A stretch of DNA of 64,000 bases from Ancylostoma caninum (Eukaryota > Nematoda > Chromadorea > Rhabditida > Ancylostomatidae). How positions within the stretch are numbered: the first letter of the stretch is position 1; each line of letters begins with the position of its first letter. The position numbers and the translations under genes are program-made. A model generated the notes under the pieces. That model saw nothing but the letters and a program-made list of their open reading frames with translations. It made no database searches and had not been told where the DNA came from. Positions 21,557 through 32,400 of the stretch are shown here, piece by piece. The DNA is taken from positions 1,178,001 to 1,242,000 of the forward strand of contig JBAJFG010000039.1 in assembly GCA_037903475.1 (NCBI GenBank), written 5' to 3'.

Positions 21557-23149
21557 GTTAGTTGCTTTTGTGTTATCAAAACCAGCGAAGTGTTCAGTTA
21601 TCTCCATGTAAACTTTGCATAAGATGCTATCTGTCTCATCTTATCTATTTATTTATTTATTTGAATACACCATAAGGTGTGACATGAGAACATTACATCA
21701 AACGATTTCAGAAACAAAAAAGGGCATTACTCTAGAAGTAAAATGGCAGATAAAACTCGTTAATATATGCAATCATGAAAATTCTTTCTCCATCGAGTAA
21801 TGGTGATCTTCTCAATTACATAATATAAAGAATCTAACAGAAACCTGATTTTTTTTCGAATTCCACTCACTTTTTTATATGCCCATCAAATAATTTTGTT
21901 TAAATTTGTTTTTTTTTACTTCTTTAACATGAGTGAAAAAATGGAGCCACAAGCTAGTGAAAAGTTCTGCAATTTTCTTATAGTGTGTTTCACCGAGAAC
22001 CATAGTTGTGAAGATAATAGAGAAAGAGGGAACACGAGAAATAGTGCTATATTTGGAGAGGCAGGCGAGAAATGCAAATTATGGGCACATGTACATACTC
22101 AACTATCATCGTTTTTGAAACAGACTATAGTGTAACAGTAATTTCGACTTAGTCTTAGCTAGTACCAACAACGCTCCTTCAGAAATAACGTGGCTGACGA
22201 TTCTTGATCAAACTACAGTTAGGAACATTGAAGTGAACACTGAACCAGTAGAGTTCCAGCTTCTAACATTCAAGCATCTTACCAGCATGGATTATCCTAT
22301 AGGGCTCCGATCTCTCTCATTTGCAAATTTCCCTTCAAAACTCTTCTCCACTCTATTTAAAAACTTTTCTGAGAATTTAGCTCACTTTCCTGTTTTTAAA
22401 CACCATTTTTTTTGTGTTTTCGTTGGCTCTTTGGCTCCGCCTAGATTTTTGTGCAATCCTATTTTTGAACATATGAGTACTTCGCATAACGACGATCTAG
22501 ATGGCTAACCAATCCTTCATGCTAGAGAATATATTCTTTTTCCTTTCTTTATTTTACTGTATTTGACAGATCAGGTGCCCCAGAAGTTGTCTTCCAGAGA
22601 TCTCGCCAATCCTCTTAACAAAGCACCGTAAGGGCGGCACTGACGGAAAAATGGATACAGTCTCCAATGATGAAAGCGAGAGGTTTAGACAGTGATTTCA
22701 GGGTTCCGTGGCGGGAGCCTACTCTAGCGGTCTCGAGCCCTCCGGGCGAGAGAATGTTTACAACGACTTGATATTGCGTAACAGCAGTGTACGGAGCAGA
22801 GTAGCCCCTCTCTTGGCGCTTTAGCGTTGTCCGACAGAATTATGGTGCACTGGAATTGACTCTCCTCGAATGGATCACAAGAGGTCGCGCAGCGATGGCC
22901 GCACTCGGTCCTTTACTTAAGAGTGTGCGTTTGGCGCACTTATTCCCAGGTCCCGCATAGATTAGGGAGTCCTAGGATCAGTGTTTGTTTCTGAGAAGGA
23001 CAGTACAATCCAATACACAAGAAGTACGAATGAAGAACCAGTCATCCTAAGCTATTGTGACATTTCCTGAAAGCACATGCAATTGACCAAACTGAATGTT
23101 TCCTAACTTTCTTCCATTATTCTCGAGATTTACAAGTAGTGCGGGTGCA

Positions 23150-24345
23150 CTGATGACGGGCAAATCTGCCGGGGCTCCTTAGTTGAGGAGAAAACACCAG
23201 AACACCAGGATAGGAAACCACTGATCGAGAAAGGGTACGGCGTGCCCCAACAATGGGGGAAACACCAACATACGGGTCCACGGATGGAGAATGGGTCTGC
23301 CGTGGCCCAGTGGTGGGGAAAACGCCAGGATATAAGTGCACGGATGGAGAACGGGTCTGCCGTGGACCAGTAGTGGGAAAAACGCCAGTGTACCGGTCCT
23401 CAGATGGAGAATGGGTCTGCCGTGGCCCAGTAGCGGGGGAAACTGTCAGGATATGAGTGCACGGATGGAGAACGGGTCTGCCGTGGACCAGTAGTGGGAA
23501 AACGCCAGGATAACAGCCCATGGATGGAGGATAGGTCTGTAGTGGACCAGTAGTTGGGGAAACGCCAGGATATGGGTCCACGGATGGAGAATGGGTCTGC
23601 CGTGGCCAATAGTATGAAAAACGCCAGGATAAGAGTCCACGGATGAAGAATGAGTCTGCATGCGGTCAGTAGTCGGGAAAAGGTCAGGATATGGATCCAC
23701 GGATGGAGAATAGTTACGCCGTGGCCCAGTCATGAGGAAAACGCATAAGGGTCCACGGATTGCGAACGGGTCTGATTTGGCCCAACCGTGGGGAAAACGT
23801 CAGGATGCGAGTCCATCGATGGAGAATGGGTCCGCAGGGGCCCAATATTGGGGAAAGCGCTGGGATACCCTGCCCTGGCACAATAGTGGGAGGAACGCCA
23901 GGATACAGATACATGAATGGAAAATGGTCTTCCCTGGCCCAAAAGTGGGGAAAGCGCCTGGATACGGGGGCACGGATAGAGAGTGAGTCTCATGATTCCC
24001 ATCAGTGGGGGCAACGCCAGCATACGGGTCCACCAGTGGCGGACGCGCGCGGGGGGGGGGGTGGCGCACCCCCCCCCCCAGGATGGGTCGCCAAATTTTC
24101 GAAATTACTTCACAATACAAGTAAAAATCTTGTATTAGTTATTATTTATTTATTGTTTATTACTATAATTAATATTTTTATCAATTTTATTTTCCATCTG
24201 GGTCTCCAAAGCGGCTGAGACCCCACTTTTTTCCCACGCCCCCCCCCCCCTTCCGCCCACTTTCTGCGTCCGCCGCCGGGGTCCACGGATGGAGAATGGA
24301 TCCGCCGTGGCCCAGTAGTGAGGAAAACACCAAGGTGCACGTCTA
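23150..24345. repeat. 60-bp minisatellite, about 14 units
   Basis: Units of about 60 bp, each with GTCCACGGATGGAGAATGGG, then TCTGCCGTGGCCCAGTAG and GGGAAAACGCCAGGATA, run in tandem from about 23150 to 24033 and resume at 24279. Units differ by substitutions and small indels. Because 60 is a multiple of three, long frames are open on both strands (for example a minus-strand repeat of about 20 residues with FPTTGPRQTHSPSV). The array is interrupted by a hAT-like MITE at 24034-24278. It lies in the putative first intron of the secreted gene. Confidence 0.9.
24034..24278. mobile_element. hAT-like MITE inserted in the minisatellite
   Basis: A 245-bp insertion with termini CAGTGGCGGACGC and, inverted, CGGCGGCGGACGC. 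The minisatellite octamer GGGTCCAC stands directly on both sides (24026-24033 and 24279-24286), a clean 8-bp target duplication as made by hAT transposases. The interior is A/T-rich, flanked by long C and G runs, with no frame. It is related to the element at 6370-6654, read in the other direction. Confidence 0.85.
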
Positions 24346-24414
24346 CCGGTGGAGTAGGGGCACGCTACGCGCTCATTTGTATCTCAGTCGACCACCTCTT
24401 CTTCCTCCCTATAG

Positions 24415-24474
24415 ATCGAAGCAGAAGCTCACCAGTTGGACTATCTCAACAACGTGGAGCTTGAATCATTCTAG
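24415..24474 (+). CDS. Candidate terminal exon of the secreted protein
   Basis: After a pyrimidine tract and CCCTATAG the sequence reads IEAEAHQLDYLNNVELESF and a TAG stop, in the phase required by the signal-peptide exon at 21476-21556. The composition is protein-like and the splice site is good. It would make a secreted peptide of 46 residues. The stop is followed at once by GTGAAT, which could also be a donor, so an alternative model cannot be excluded. Confidence 0.35.
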   Translation: MEAEAHQLDYLNNVELESF

Positions 24475-25222
24475 GTGAATATTCACACTGCATTGGTTAC
24501 AGTGTTGTTCACAAGTACTGAAGTCATGTGAAAGATACTCCTGCGCAGAGTTGAAAGTGGCCGCTCATAAAGGGTCCACAGGCATGTAAGAAATGTGACA
24601 AAAAAAGTAGGTAGTATCATTGTATCGGAAATTAGTTTACATGGAGGTGCGTGAATAAGAACAAGCAAGACCAGGATTACGAGAAGACTCCGAGCACGAC
24701 GTTGAAGAGGCGGCCAGACCCGTAGAATCTATTAAACAAAGCGCCGTAAAGGGGCTAGAGCGGCTAGAGATATGCGGCGGCACTCATAGACACCGCATAT
24801 ACGTAACTTATAAAAAGGTTTTTGAATTTGAGCCCAGTTAATGATTAATTTTGCTTATTTGCTAATTTTCTAAGCATTTTGCACGTGTTAAGCTTTTGCA
24901 CATGCCTCAAGTGGCTGCCCCACCCCACTTTCTAGCGTCCCGAAGGGGCGCTAGTTTCACACAAATCTCCACAATCTCAGTACCGTTCCGAAATTTAACC
25001 ATTCGGTATACTAATATCTGAATTGTTGACAAGTAATAATGTGTAATAATGTAGAATTCGATGAAGAGACTGGAAAAGGAACAGGGATAGGAGTTATGTC
25101 ATTTAAGACGTCTTTCTCATGACAGGGAATGCTTGGTGAAAGCGGACTGCAACGAACAAGCATAAATTCACTCCGTTCAAACCTTTTCTTTGCAAAACTT
25201 CCAGTCTGCCATCTCACTGCCT

Positions 25223-25589
25223 ACAAGGGAGGTGCAAAAGACCCGGCTCGCACATCGAAAAGGAACCTATCTGGCTTGAATCTCTGTTCGGGTAGGCAGC
25301 ACACTATGTACTTCATTATTGCCCTCGACTCCAAAAAAGTAGAAATCCCACCATATCACTATGTGAGTTTCTGCACACGGTCAGCGACGGGATGGCCGGG
25401 TGGGGAAGGTGCTGGACTGTTAGCAGAGGGTCGAGGGCTTGAAGCCAGTCTTGCATTCCTTTTTTTTTTGTTCCTTGGAGTCGAGGGCAGTAATGAAATA
25501 CATAGTGTAGCTGCACCTACTCAAACAAAGATTCAAGCCAGATAGGTTTCATTCCGATCTGCGAGCCTGGCCTCTTGCACCTCCCTTGT
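25223..25589. mobile_element. Inverted-repeat element carrying a tRNA-like module
   Basis: Arms of about 115 bp run from ACAAGGGAGGTGCAAAAG inward to TGCCCTCGACTCC, and are repeated inverted at the right side ending CACCTCCCTTGT. Conserved inner blocks are AACCTATCTGGCTTGAATCT and CACTATGTA. Between the arms lies a tRNA-like sequence with a poly-T tract. TA flanks both ends. The plan is the same as that of family B although the sequences are unrelated. Confidence 0.75.
25386..25468 (+). other. tRNA-like module with Pol III-type terminator
   Basis: GATGGCCGGGTGGGGAAGG resembles an A box, and GGGCTTGAAGCC at tRNA-like spacing resembles a weakened B box. A run of ten T (25459-25468) follows, as a Pol III terminator would. 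The acceptor stem is not convincing, so this is probably a tRNA-derived transcription unit or its remnant. Confidence 0.5.
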
Positions 25590-25770
25590 TAGCTGTTCCG
25601 CCAGTAACAAGGCTGACACTCATCATACAACAACGGAGATTTGGTCGTACTGTTGAATTCGAAAAGCTATTTGGTTTTGGTGCGTCACTACGCTCAAAAA
25701 TTTCTAATCACTCACTGGTAGTGACGATATTTTCCTCATTTATACTGTGTATCCTCAGTGTATTTCCCAG

Positions 25771-25935
25771 AAAGATGTTCTGAATCTCGTTAAGACCAAC
25801 GTCGTGCTGCGATTCACACCGTTCGAGCCGTCCTACTTGTATCCATATCAGGCGCGACGGTTCTCCTCTCGGCGACGCACTCTCCAGGATGATATACTCA
25901 AGCAGTTGGAATCAGCACCTCTAGTCAAATATTGA
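25771..25935 (+). CDS. Terminal exon of an unrecognised plus-strand gene
   Basis: After TATTTCCCAG a 55-codon frame reads KDVLNLVKTNVVLRFTPFEP, continues with a Tyr- and Arg-rich stretch and ends LESAPLVKY and TGA. The splice acceptor is good and phase 0 fits the signal-peptide exon at 21476-21556. An additional coding-like stretch (VPPVTRLTLIIQQRRFGRTV) lies just after the MITE at about 25593-25720 and could be another exon of the same gene. The gene is convergent with the Argonaute gene, whose stop is 564 bp away. The protein family is unknown to me. Confidence 0.5.
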   Translation, partial: KDVLNLVKTNVVLRFTPFEPSYLYPYQARRFSSRRRTLQDDILKQLESAPLVKY

Positions 25936-26498
25936 TCTCAACCATTGCTGAAATATCTCTTCACCATTGCGCAACGTACTATTTTCACTTCCAATTTTTC
26001 TTTCATTCCCACTCTCATTCCCAAATCCTTCACATAGTATATTGTTTTTATTCATGTTTAGAATATTTAAAAAAGCATAACCAACGATGTGAAAACGTAA
26101 AAACAACATGAAAAGGTAGACATGTAAATACTCTCTACCTATATTTTCCATTGCCGTTTGTATTCATATGTGAGAATATTTGCGATAAACGATAACCAAA
26201 AGCAGTAAGTGTAACAATAACCGAAGGTGCACAAAAATAACGGCAAGGGTAAGTAAAGAAACCTCAGAGAGGCAAAAAAGTGACGTTGTGCAGACTAGCC
26301 TAGGGCTCGGGAAACAAGACCAAGATCTTTATATGTAATTCTGAAAAAATAAAGCATGAAAAATGAGCAAATATGGGGAATATCATCAGTACCACGAGAA
26401 AAAAATTAATAAAAGCATGTAAATATGTACAACAGCTGAGTAAAGCAAAAAAGGAGCGAGTTTCGATATGAATGCATACAACATGGGCAATTTAAAAA

Positions 26499-29400
26499 CT
26501 AAACAAAATGCATCCCAGGGTAATCCTTGTGCGCAGTGAGGCTGTCCTCTATTCGATTCTTCCTCAAATCCACATCTTCGATACCATCAAATTCATGATT
26601 GCTATAAAGACTCACTTGTAGAAATGTCAAACTCATTTACTTATTTGTCTTATTTCGCTATTTTACCTAATTTACCCCTAGTGTTTGTGCTATTTTATGA
26701 ACTATCGTTAACACTTCACTGTTTTTTGCGCATTCACAGCTGCGCTTTGAAAATTCTAAAACGAAATATTTTGAAACCACAAGGCCTAGAGGTGGTCATA
26801 AATGATTTATCTCAATTATTATTTAACAAATTAATTAAGAATAGTGTTGCGGACAAGTCTGATTCATGACTTTTGTCGTCGATTCCGCATGGCGCGAAGA
26901 CTTGTTTATTAAAGTATGAACATAGCTCAGTGTTAAATCAGCGCAATTCTGCTCACCTGCATAGAGTTTTATAAACCTCCTTCGCTTTCTCGCAGACTAT
27001 ATGAGCATAGTAAACGGGACATGGCAGGGACACCGGGATCCTGCACCGTGCGTAGAGGAAGCAAAGTTTGTAGCACATTTCCTAAGAATTTTACCACTTG
27101 TTTGTCATTCGGCAATAGAAACAAAGCAAAAAAAGCTTACGTATATCTGATCAGCGCTAAGCATCCACTCATCAAGTACAACAGTGTAATGAGCTGGACG
27201 AGTTGTGCCCTGGTCAAGAGATCCCTCACTTTCAAGCATAATAAGATGGCAATAAAAAACCCACAATCGCTCCAAATTGCGATGCCAGGTAGAAATCAAA
27301 CAGCTTTGGTGACACCACCACGTTGTCGACAACTGTACCAGACGATATGTTTACATACCTGAACGCTCGTGCTGGTATTCGCACAGGATACTCTTTCTCA
27401 AACGCATTAGAAGACATGACCTACGTTTCTTTCCCTTGTTCGTCTTTCGACGGTTGGTAAAAACGTGTAAGATGACGTTTTTGTATCACAATATAAGTAT
27501 ATGTAGGTTCCAATTCAGCGTCATCAGCTGTCAATCGTTTCCAAGCATCCCTGAAAGCGTGAAGGAGATCCTTTATAAGCGACTAGGACCAAATGCTAGA
27601 GTCTAGCTAAAATGATTTCTAAAAAGATTTGGATAGCCCAAAAAAATAAATTAACGGGTAAAAAATGCAAGACAACGCGAAAACGTTTACTAATCCATTC
27701 TACGCTCAACTCATGAGCGCCTTCCGGGAAATTGTAGCAATTCCCCTATGGAAACAAGCTTTGTGACTGAAAAAGTTGGTATTCATGAAAACGTCGGGAA
27801 ACTTTGCCGCCTACTTGAAGAGGGTTTTTATCCACCCATAAGCAGCAGGGCCGGGGAGAGACCTTTTAACCCTCCTAAGTTCACGAATATGGGCTAGGTG
27901 TACTCTGTCAACCCATTGCTTCACTCACCTTGGTAGGAACTTACCGAACTGGACGAGGAAGAAGCCCTGGATTTCGAAACGTCGGGCAGTTTTGCGTGGC
28001 CGCAACGTCTCCTGTCACTGCGCTACACCCTTCCAAAAAACATGACAATCCTACCTTATCCACTTCATCTCCAGGAATGCAGTACTCAGCATTTGCGAAT
28101 CGCTAACGCCATCTCGCAGAACCACTATATGTCGAGGCCAGACGTGTGAATGCTAAAATTTCTGTAAAAGTAAAACTACAGCAATTTCAAGCAGACAGAT
28201 GGTACTCGCTTTCTACTTTAACACTCTTTCTTCCTTCTGTGATAAGGTGAGGGTAGGTCTAGACTCTCCCGAATATATACTACATCTGAAAGACGACAAA
28301 GCTGGTACAAGACGTGCTAAATTTCTTCGTTATGATGAATACTCCGTGGAAATCATAGATGACGTAGGCCAAATGCTACATAATGAAGACTGTAAAAAGC
28401 ATAGAATGCGTGAGGCAAATGATAATTCCACGTTCGGCAGAAGGTGTTAGTTCAGGCCATACGCAGCAAAGCTCAAGAATTGTGTATACTTCAATTTAGA
28501 CAATCCGAAAAGTTCAAAAAAGAGACCTCGTACGAATAGCAGCAAACCTCGTGGAACTTCGTCATTAGACGATTGAACTGCTGCTCAAAGCACTCCACAG
28601 TTTCCTTAGGCTTCATCTGCGCAAAGATCTCATTTGTATACCTAAAATAAACGAATAAACGTCCATAAGAACTGCTGTTGCTTCCTTTGTAGTATTTTTT
28701 GGCACGAAGGACGAGAATACTTTCATTGTATACGTACCTAGTAGCAGCCAAGTCAAAATTAGCCACCATACAGGCGATTGAGATGTCTATACCGCTATTG
28801 GCAGTTGGGTGGGTCACATCTATGCCAACGTACATTACAGCATCTTTTGGTGAAAACTCCGCGGTTCTGATACAGTGGAATGACAGAATAAGAAACTGAT
28901 GGCGATGCGACAAATAAGTGGAATAAAAGTACTAATGAGTAAACAAGGACAGAATACTAATAGTATGTAGTACAAACCTCGACTCACTGTCAAATACAAC
29001 CGCTTGGTTGACCCCTCCCAATTTTGCGTTGATCTTCAAGGCTATGTTGTAGTAGATTGTTCTAGAAACAAATCCTATATAATCATGCATAATTTATCCA
29101 CTTGCTTGTTCAGCGTTAACTTCCCAATTAAGATAAAGTTCTAGATGAAGTCTGTCTCCTGTGAAAAGCACACCCTTGGGGTTTAAAAGGAATTCAATTC
29201 CTCACTTGTCTCCTGATCCTGTCGCTTTCTTCACAGTGGAAGCATCTACCACCTGGCTGGCGACTCCATATTTATTGTCACAAACGGATTTAATTAGACC
29301 TTAACTAGGAACTTGAAGTGAGCAAAATCCATTTTAAGAGAATCATAACTTTCAAACAACAAAGTTGAACTCTAAGGCAGCAGTTTGAATACAGAAGCAT

Positions 29401-32400
29401 AACGGAAATGTGCGAATAACGTAGCTACAATGATTTCACATTATTCATGTTCGGCTGACAGTCGTTACCACTAAAGGAGGAAACTACAGGAGTAGGGGAA
29501 TCTCCCGAGCATGATAGTGACTCTGTATCGAAACTACATGCCACAATGTTGTTCGACAAGCTCGTTTACCACTGAAAGATTCCTACCGTAAGCGCTCTGA
29601 CAATCATCGATCAAGTCGGTCCGATCATGAATAACCAGCAGCAGCATAATCTTTTGCGGTGACCCTTCCTTAGACGTTTCTTGCAAATCCAAAAATCGTC
29701 GTTTGGCATCTTGCACAGTCTGATCCAACTTAGAAGGTGGAATCTTTTCATAAACCTTAAGGTGCATTGACTTAATTCGTATCAAGACATTGCTGAAAAA
29801 TGAATATTTCAGCGATTTTCCAACCCGGAGTAGCGGTTGTTCAGCAACGCTTAATCCTCGTTCCCTGCATTTCTCCATCAAATTAATGAAAAATGCCCTA
29901 TAAAATATTCAATCAAAAGAATTAGAGCAAACACGATACGAAGATTTGATGTACAAATAAAATTTCTGGATTTAGGAAAAAAACTTACTGTACAGCCTGC
30001 GAATCACACACGCTTTCGTCACCCTCCCGTCCTGGAGAATCTCGACGTGGACTCCTTGCCATAATTACAACGGCACAATGAAGTTCACCCGCGGGGGGTT
30101 CTGTGATGATAAAAAAATTCCAGCTGCTTTAGTTGAAAAAAGTTCAAAAAATCATGTAGAGCAGTTGCGATTGATACAAACATCGCTGTGAACAACTAAC
30201 ATCACATATTTTTGTATAGCAGTATCACTGAAAACACCTGTAGTAGTCGACCTTTTTCCCTTCATCTTGAAACCAGACAAAATGAAAAGCGAAGCAACCT
30301 TCGCCCTAGCCAAATTTCTCGAAAAGGGAAGCCAAATCGGGGAATTCTTTGACAATGGTTGGTACAACTGTAAAAGAAAGCTGAAGGAAGAAATTCACAT
30401 CTCGAAACCAGAAGGAAAAGGAAACGTTGGGTGAAAAACAGAAATCAGAAAGCAAAGAAAGCAAAGAGAAGAGAAATCCAAACTTTTGCAACATGTAGAA
30501 ACGAAGATGGCTATGGATAGTCGGACAGATTGAGGTTTTCACACAATTTCTCAAACTTTGGAAAAAGGAGTGGAGGGATGAATCAAAAGCAAGAGAGCAG
30601 TTCAAAAATGGAAAATCGGAGTTGCGCTTATCCTTGCTCGAGATGCACCGATGTAAGAGACAGTGGAATGATTAATTCTCGCTAATCCCTGATAAAAATT
30701 GCAAAAAAGACGATGAACATAATAACTGCCTCAAAATTTACAGCATACAGTGGACGTCAATGGCGGTGGCCCATCCGCGGCCATGAGAAGGACGCCGCGC
30801 CGCGCTCGCCATAACGTATGTTCTCTGCTGCTATTATGCTATTTCTAGCAGCTTTTCTACCCGTTTTAAGAATTTTCGACCGGATCGGGAAGAAGAGAGC
30901 CTAGGAATAGCATTCTGGCGGGAGCCGACACCGATCTCAGTGTGCGCGGCGCGGTTGCGCGGTGTCCTTCTCGAGGTCGCGGATGGGCCACCATCACTGA
31001 CGTTCACTACACGTTGCAACCACACATTGCGACAGATAGCGGCACACATATTATTAGAAATCATATCTCCAGATAGCTCAGCTCAACTCTGTCGAGCTGA
31101 TATCAATCCTATAACCCCCTAATAGGCTTCAAATGGGTCACTCGAACAGCGGTAAATGTGCATGAAACCGTCAACTGGTAATAAGTGAGAACTTGAAAGC
31201 TGTGCTTCAAAAAGCGATATGAGTGAAACACCCAATTCAAAAAACTTCTCACCATTCAATTCTTTCCGTTTTATTGCCCTTCGCTCCGTCATTGGTATGC
31301 TATTTCTATCCTGGAAAATCAAAAAATGAAAAAGTAGGAGGATCGCGATGTCGTCAATACCATAACCAAAGGATCAAACAAAACGTTTTGTACCTTGTCT
31401 ATGACATTAGGCGTATCTAGCACTAGGCCATTACAGGTGATCATCCTTGGAATTATGCTGAACTAAAAGCATGGACAATACTACCGTTTAGCAGCCGAAA
31501 ACAAAAAGAGAGAAAGGAAAGGATGCGACAGGCCGCAGTCATATAATAGTGTCATGAATTAAGTACTGATTATGAGCCAAATTGCCTATTTAGTTAACTA
31601 AATCTTCCGTATGCGCTCGTTAACCTACGCGTCATCGCTTGGCAAAATTCTACTTAACGCTGAATTGGCAATTGGTCGTTAGGAGCGCAACAGCACAAGG
31701 AAAACAAATTTTAAATGAGAAATAAAACAAGATCATAGCCGAAAAAAGAGAATGGATTTAGAACCGTGCGAACCGAAATCCGAGCATTACTCTAGTTCAA
31801 GGAGTTTTTACTTTGAAGACGAGAGCTACATAGACGAATGATGAAAAGTCTATATTTGGATGAATTTCATTCAATATGTAAGGAAAAAAAGAGGAGAGAG
31901 AGTAAAGCCGGGAGCTTAGGAACACACCATGAAATCGGACAGGAAGCTCATATTGCTATTGTCGAACTCCATCATGTTGAACAAGTCTTCAGTGAACTTC
32001 TTATGAACAGAAGGATCTCGACAAACGCCCTGGAAGAGAAATTTTCACGAAAAATCATTGCAAGACAGACAAATCCTTACTTGTACCTTAATGAATTTCA
32101 TCCGCATCACGTTGTTCATTAGACCAGTGAATCGCTGTGGTTTCTCGTGGATTTTTAGCACCTGAGCGGGGTGGGGTCGTTTCCGTGAGCCCTGTGGAGC
32201 TTAGACGGAAGCATACTTAATAGTTGAAAACAACCAACCTCCATCGGTAACAGGAACGAATTCCGGCCAATTTTAACCTTACATAACGGAAGCCATGGAT
32301 ACCTGCAGATAGAATTATACTTCCATACACAACTAGTTGGAAAGAATAACAGATACATACTCTAGTTCACTGCCTAGCCTGTAATATATTTCTTCCATTG

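Noticed and set aside
23117..23581. 154-codon minus-strand frame as a real repeat protein
   Set aside because: It is open because the minisatellite unit is 60 bp; other frames and the opposite strand are open as well and units contain frameshifts.
23150..24030. Array of about 60-bp repeats as a CRISPR
   Set aside because: There are no alternating constant repeats and unique spacers; the whole unit repeats. The host is a eukaryote.
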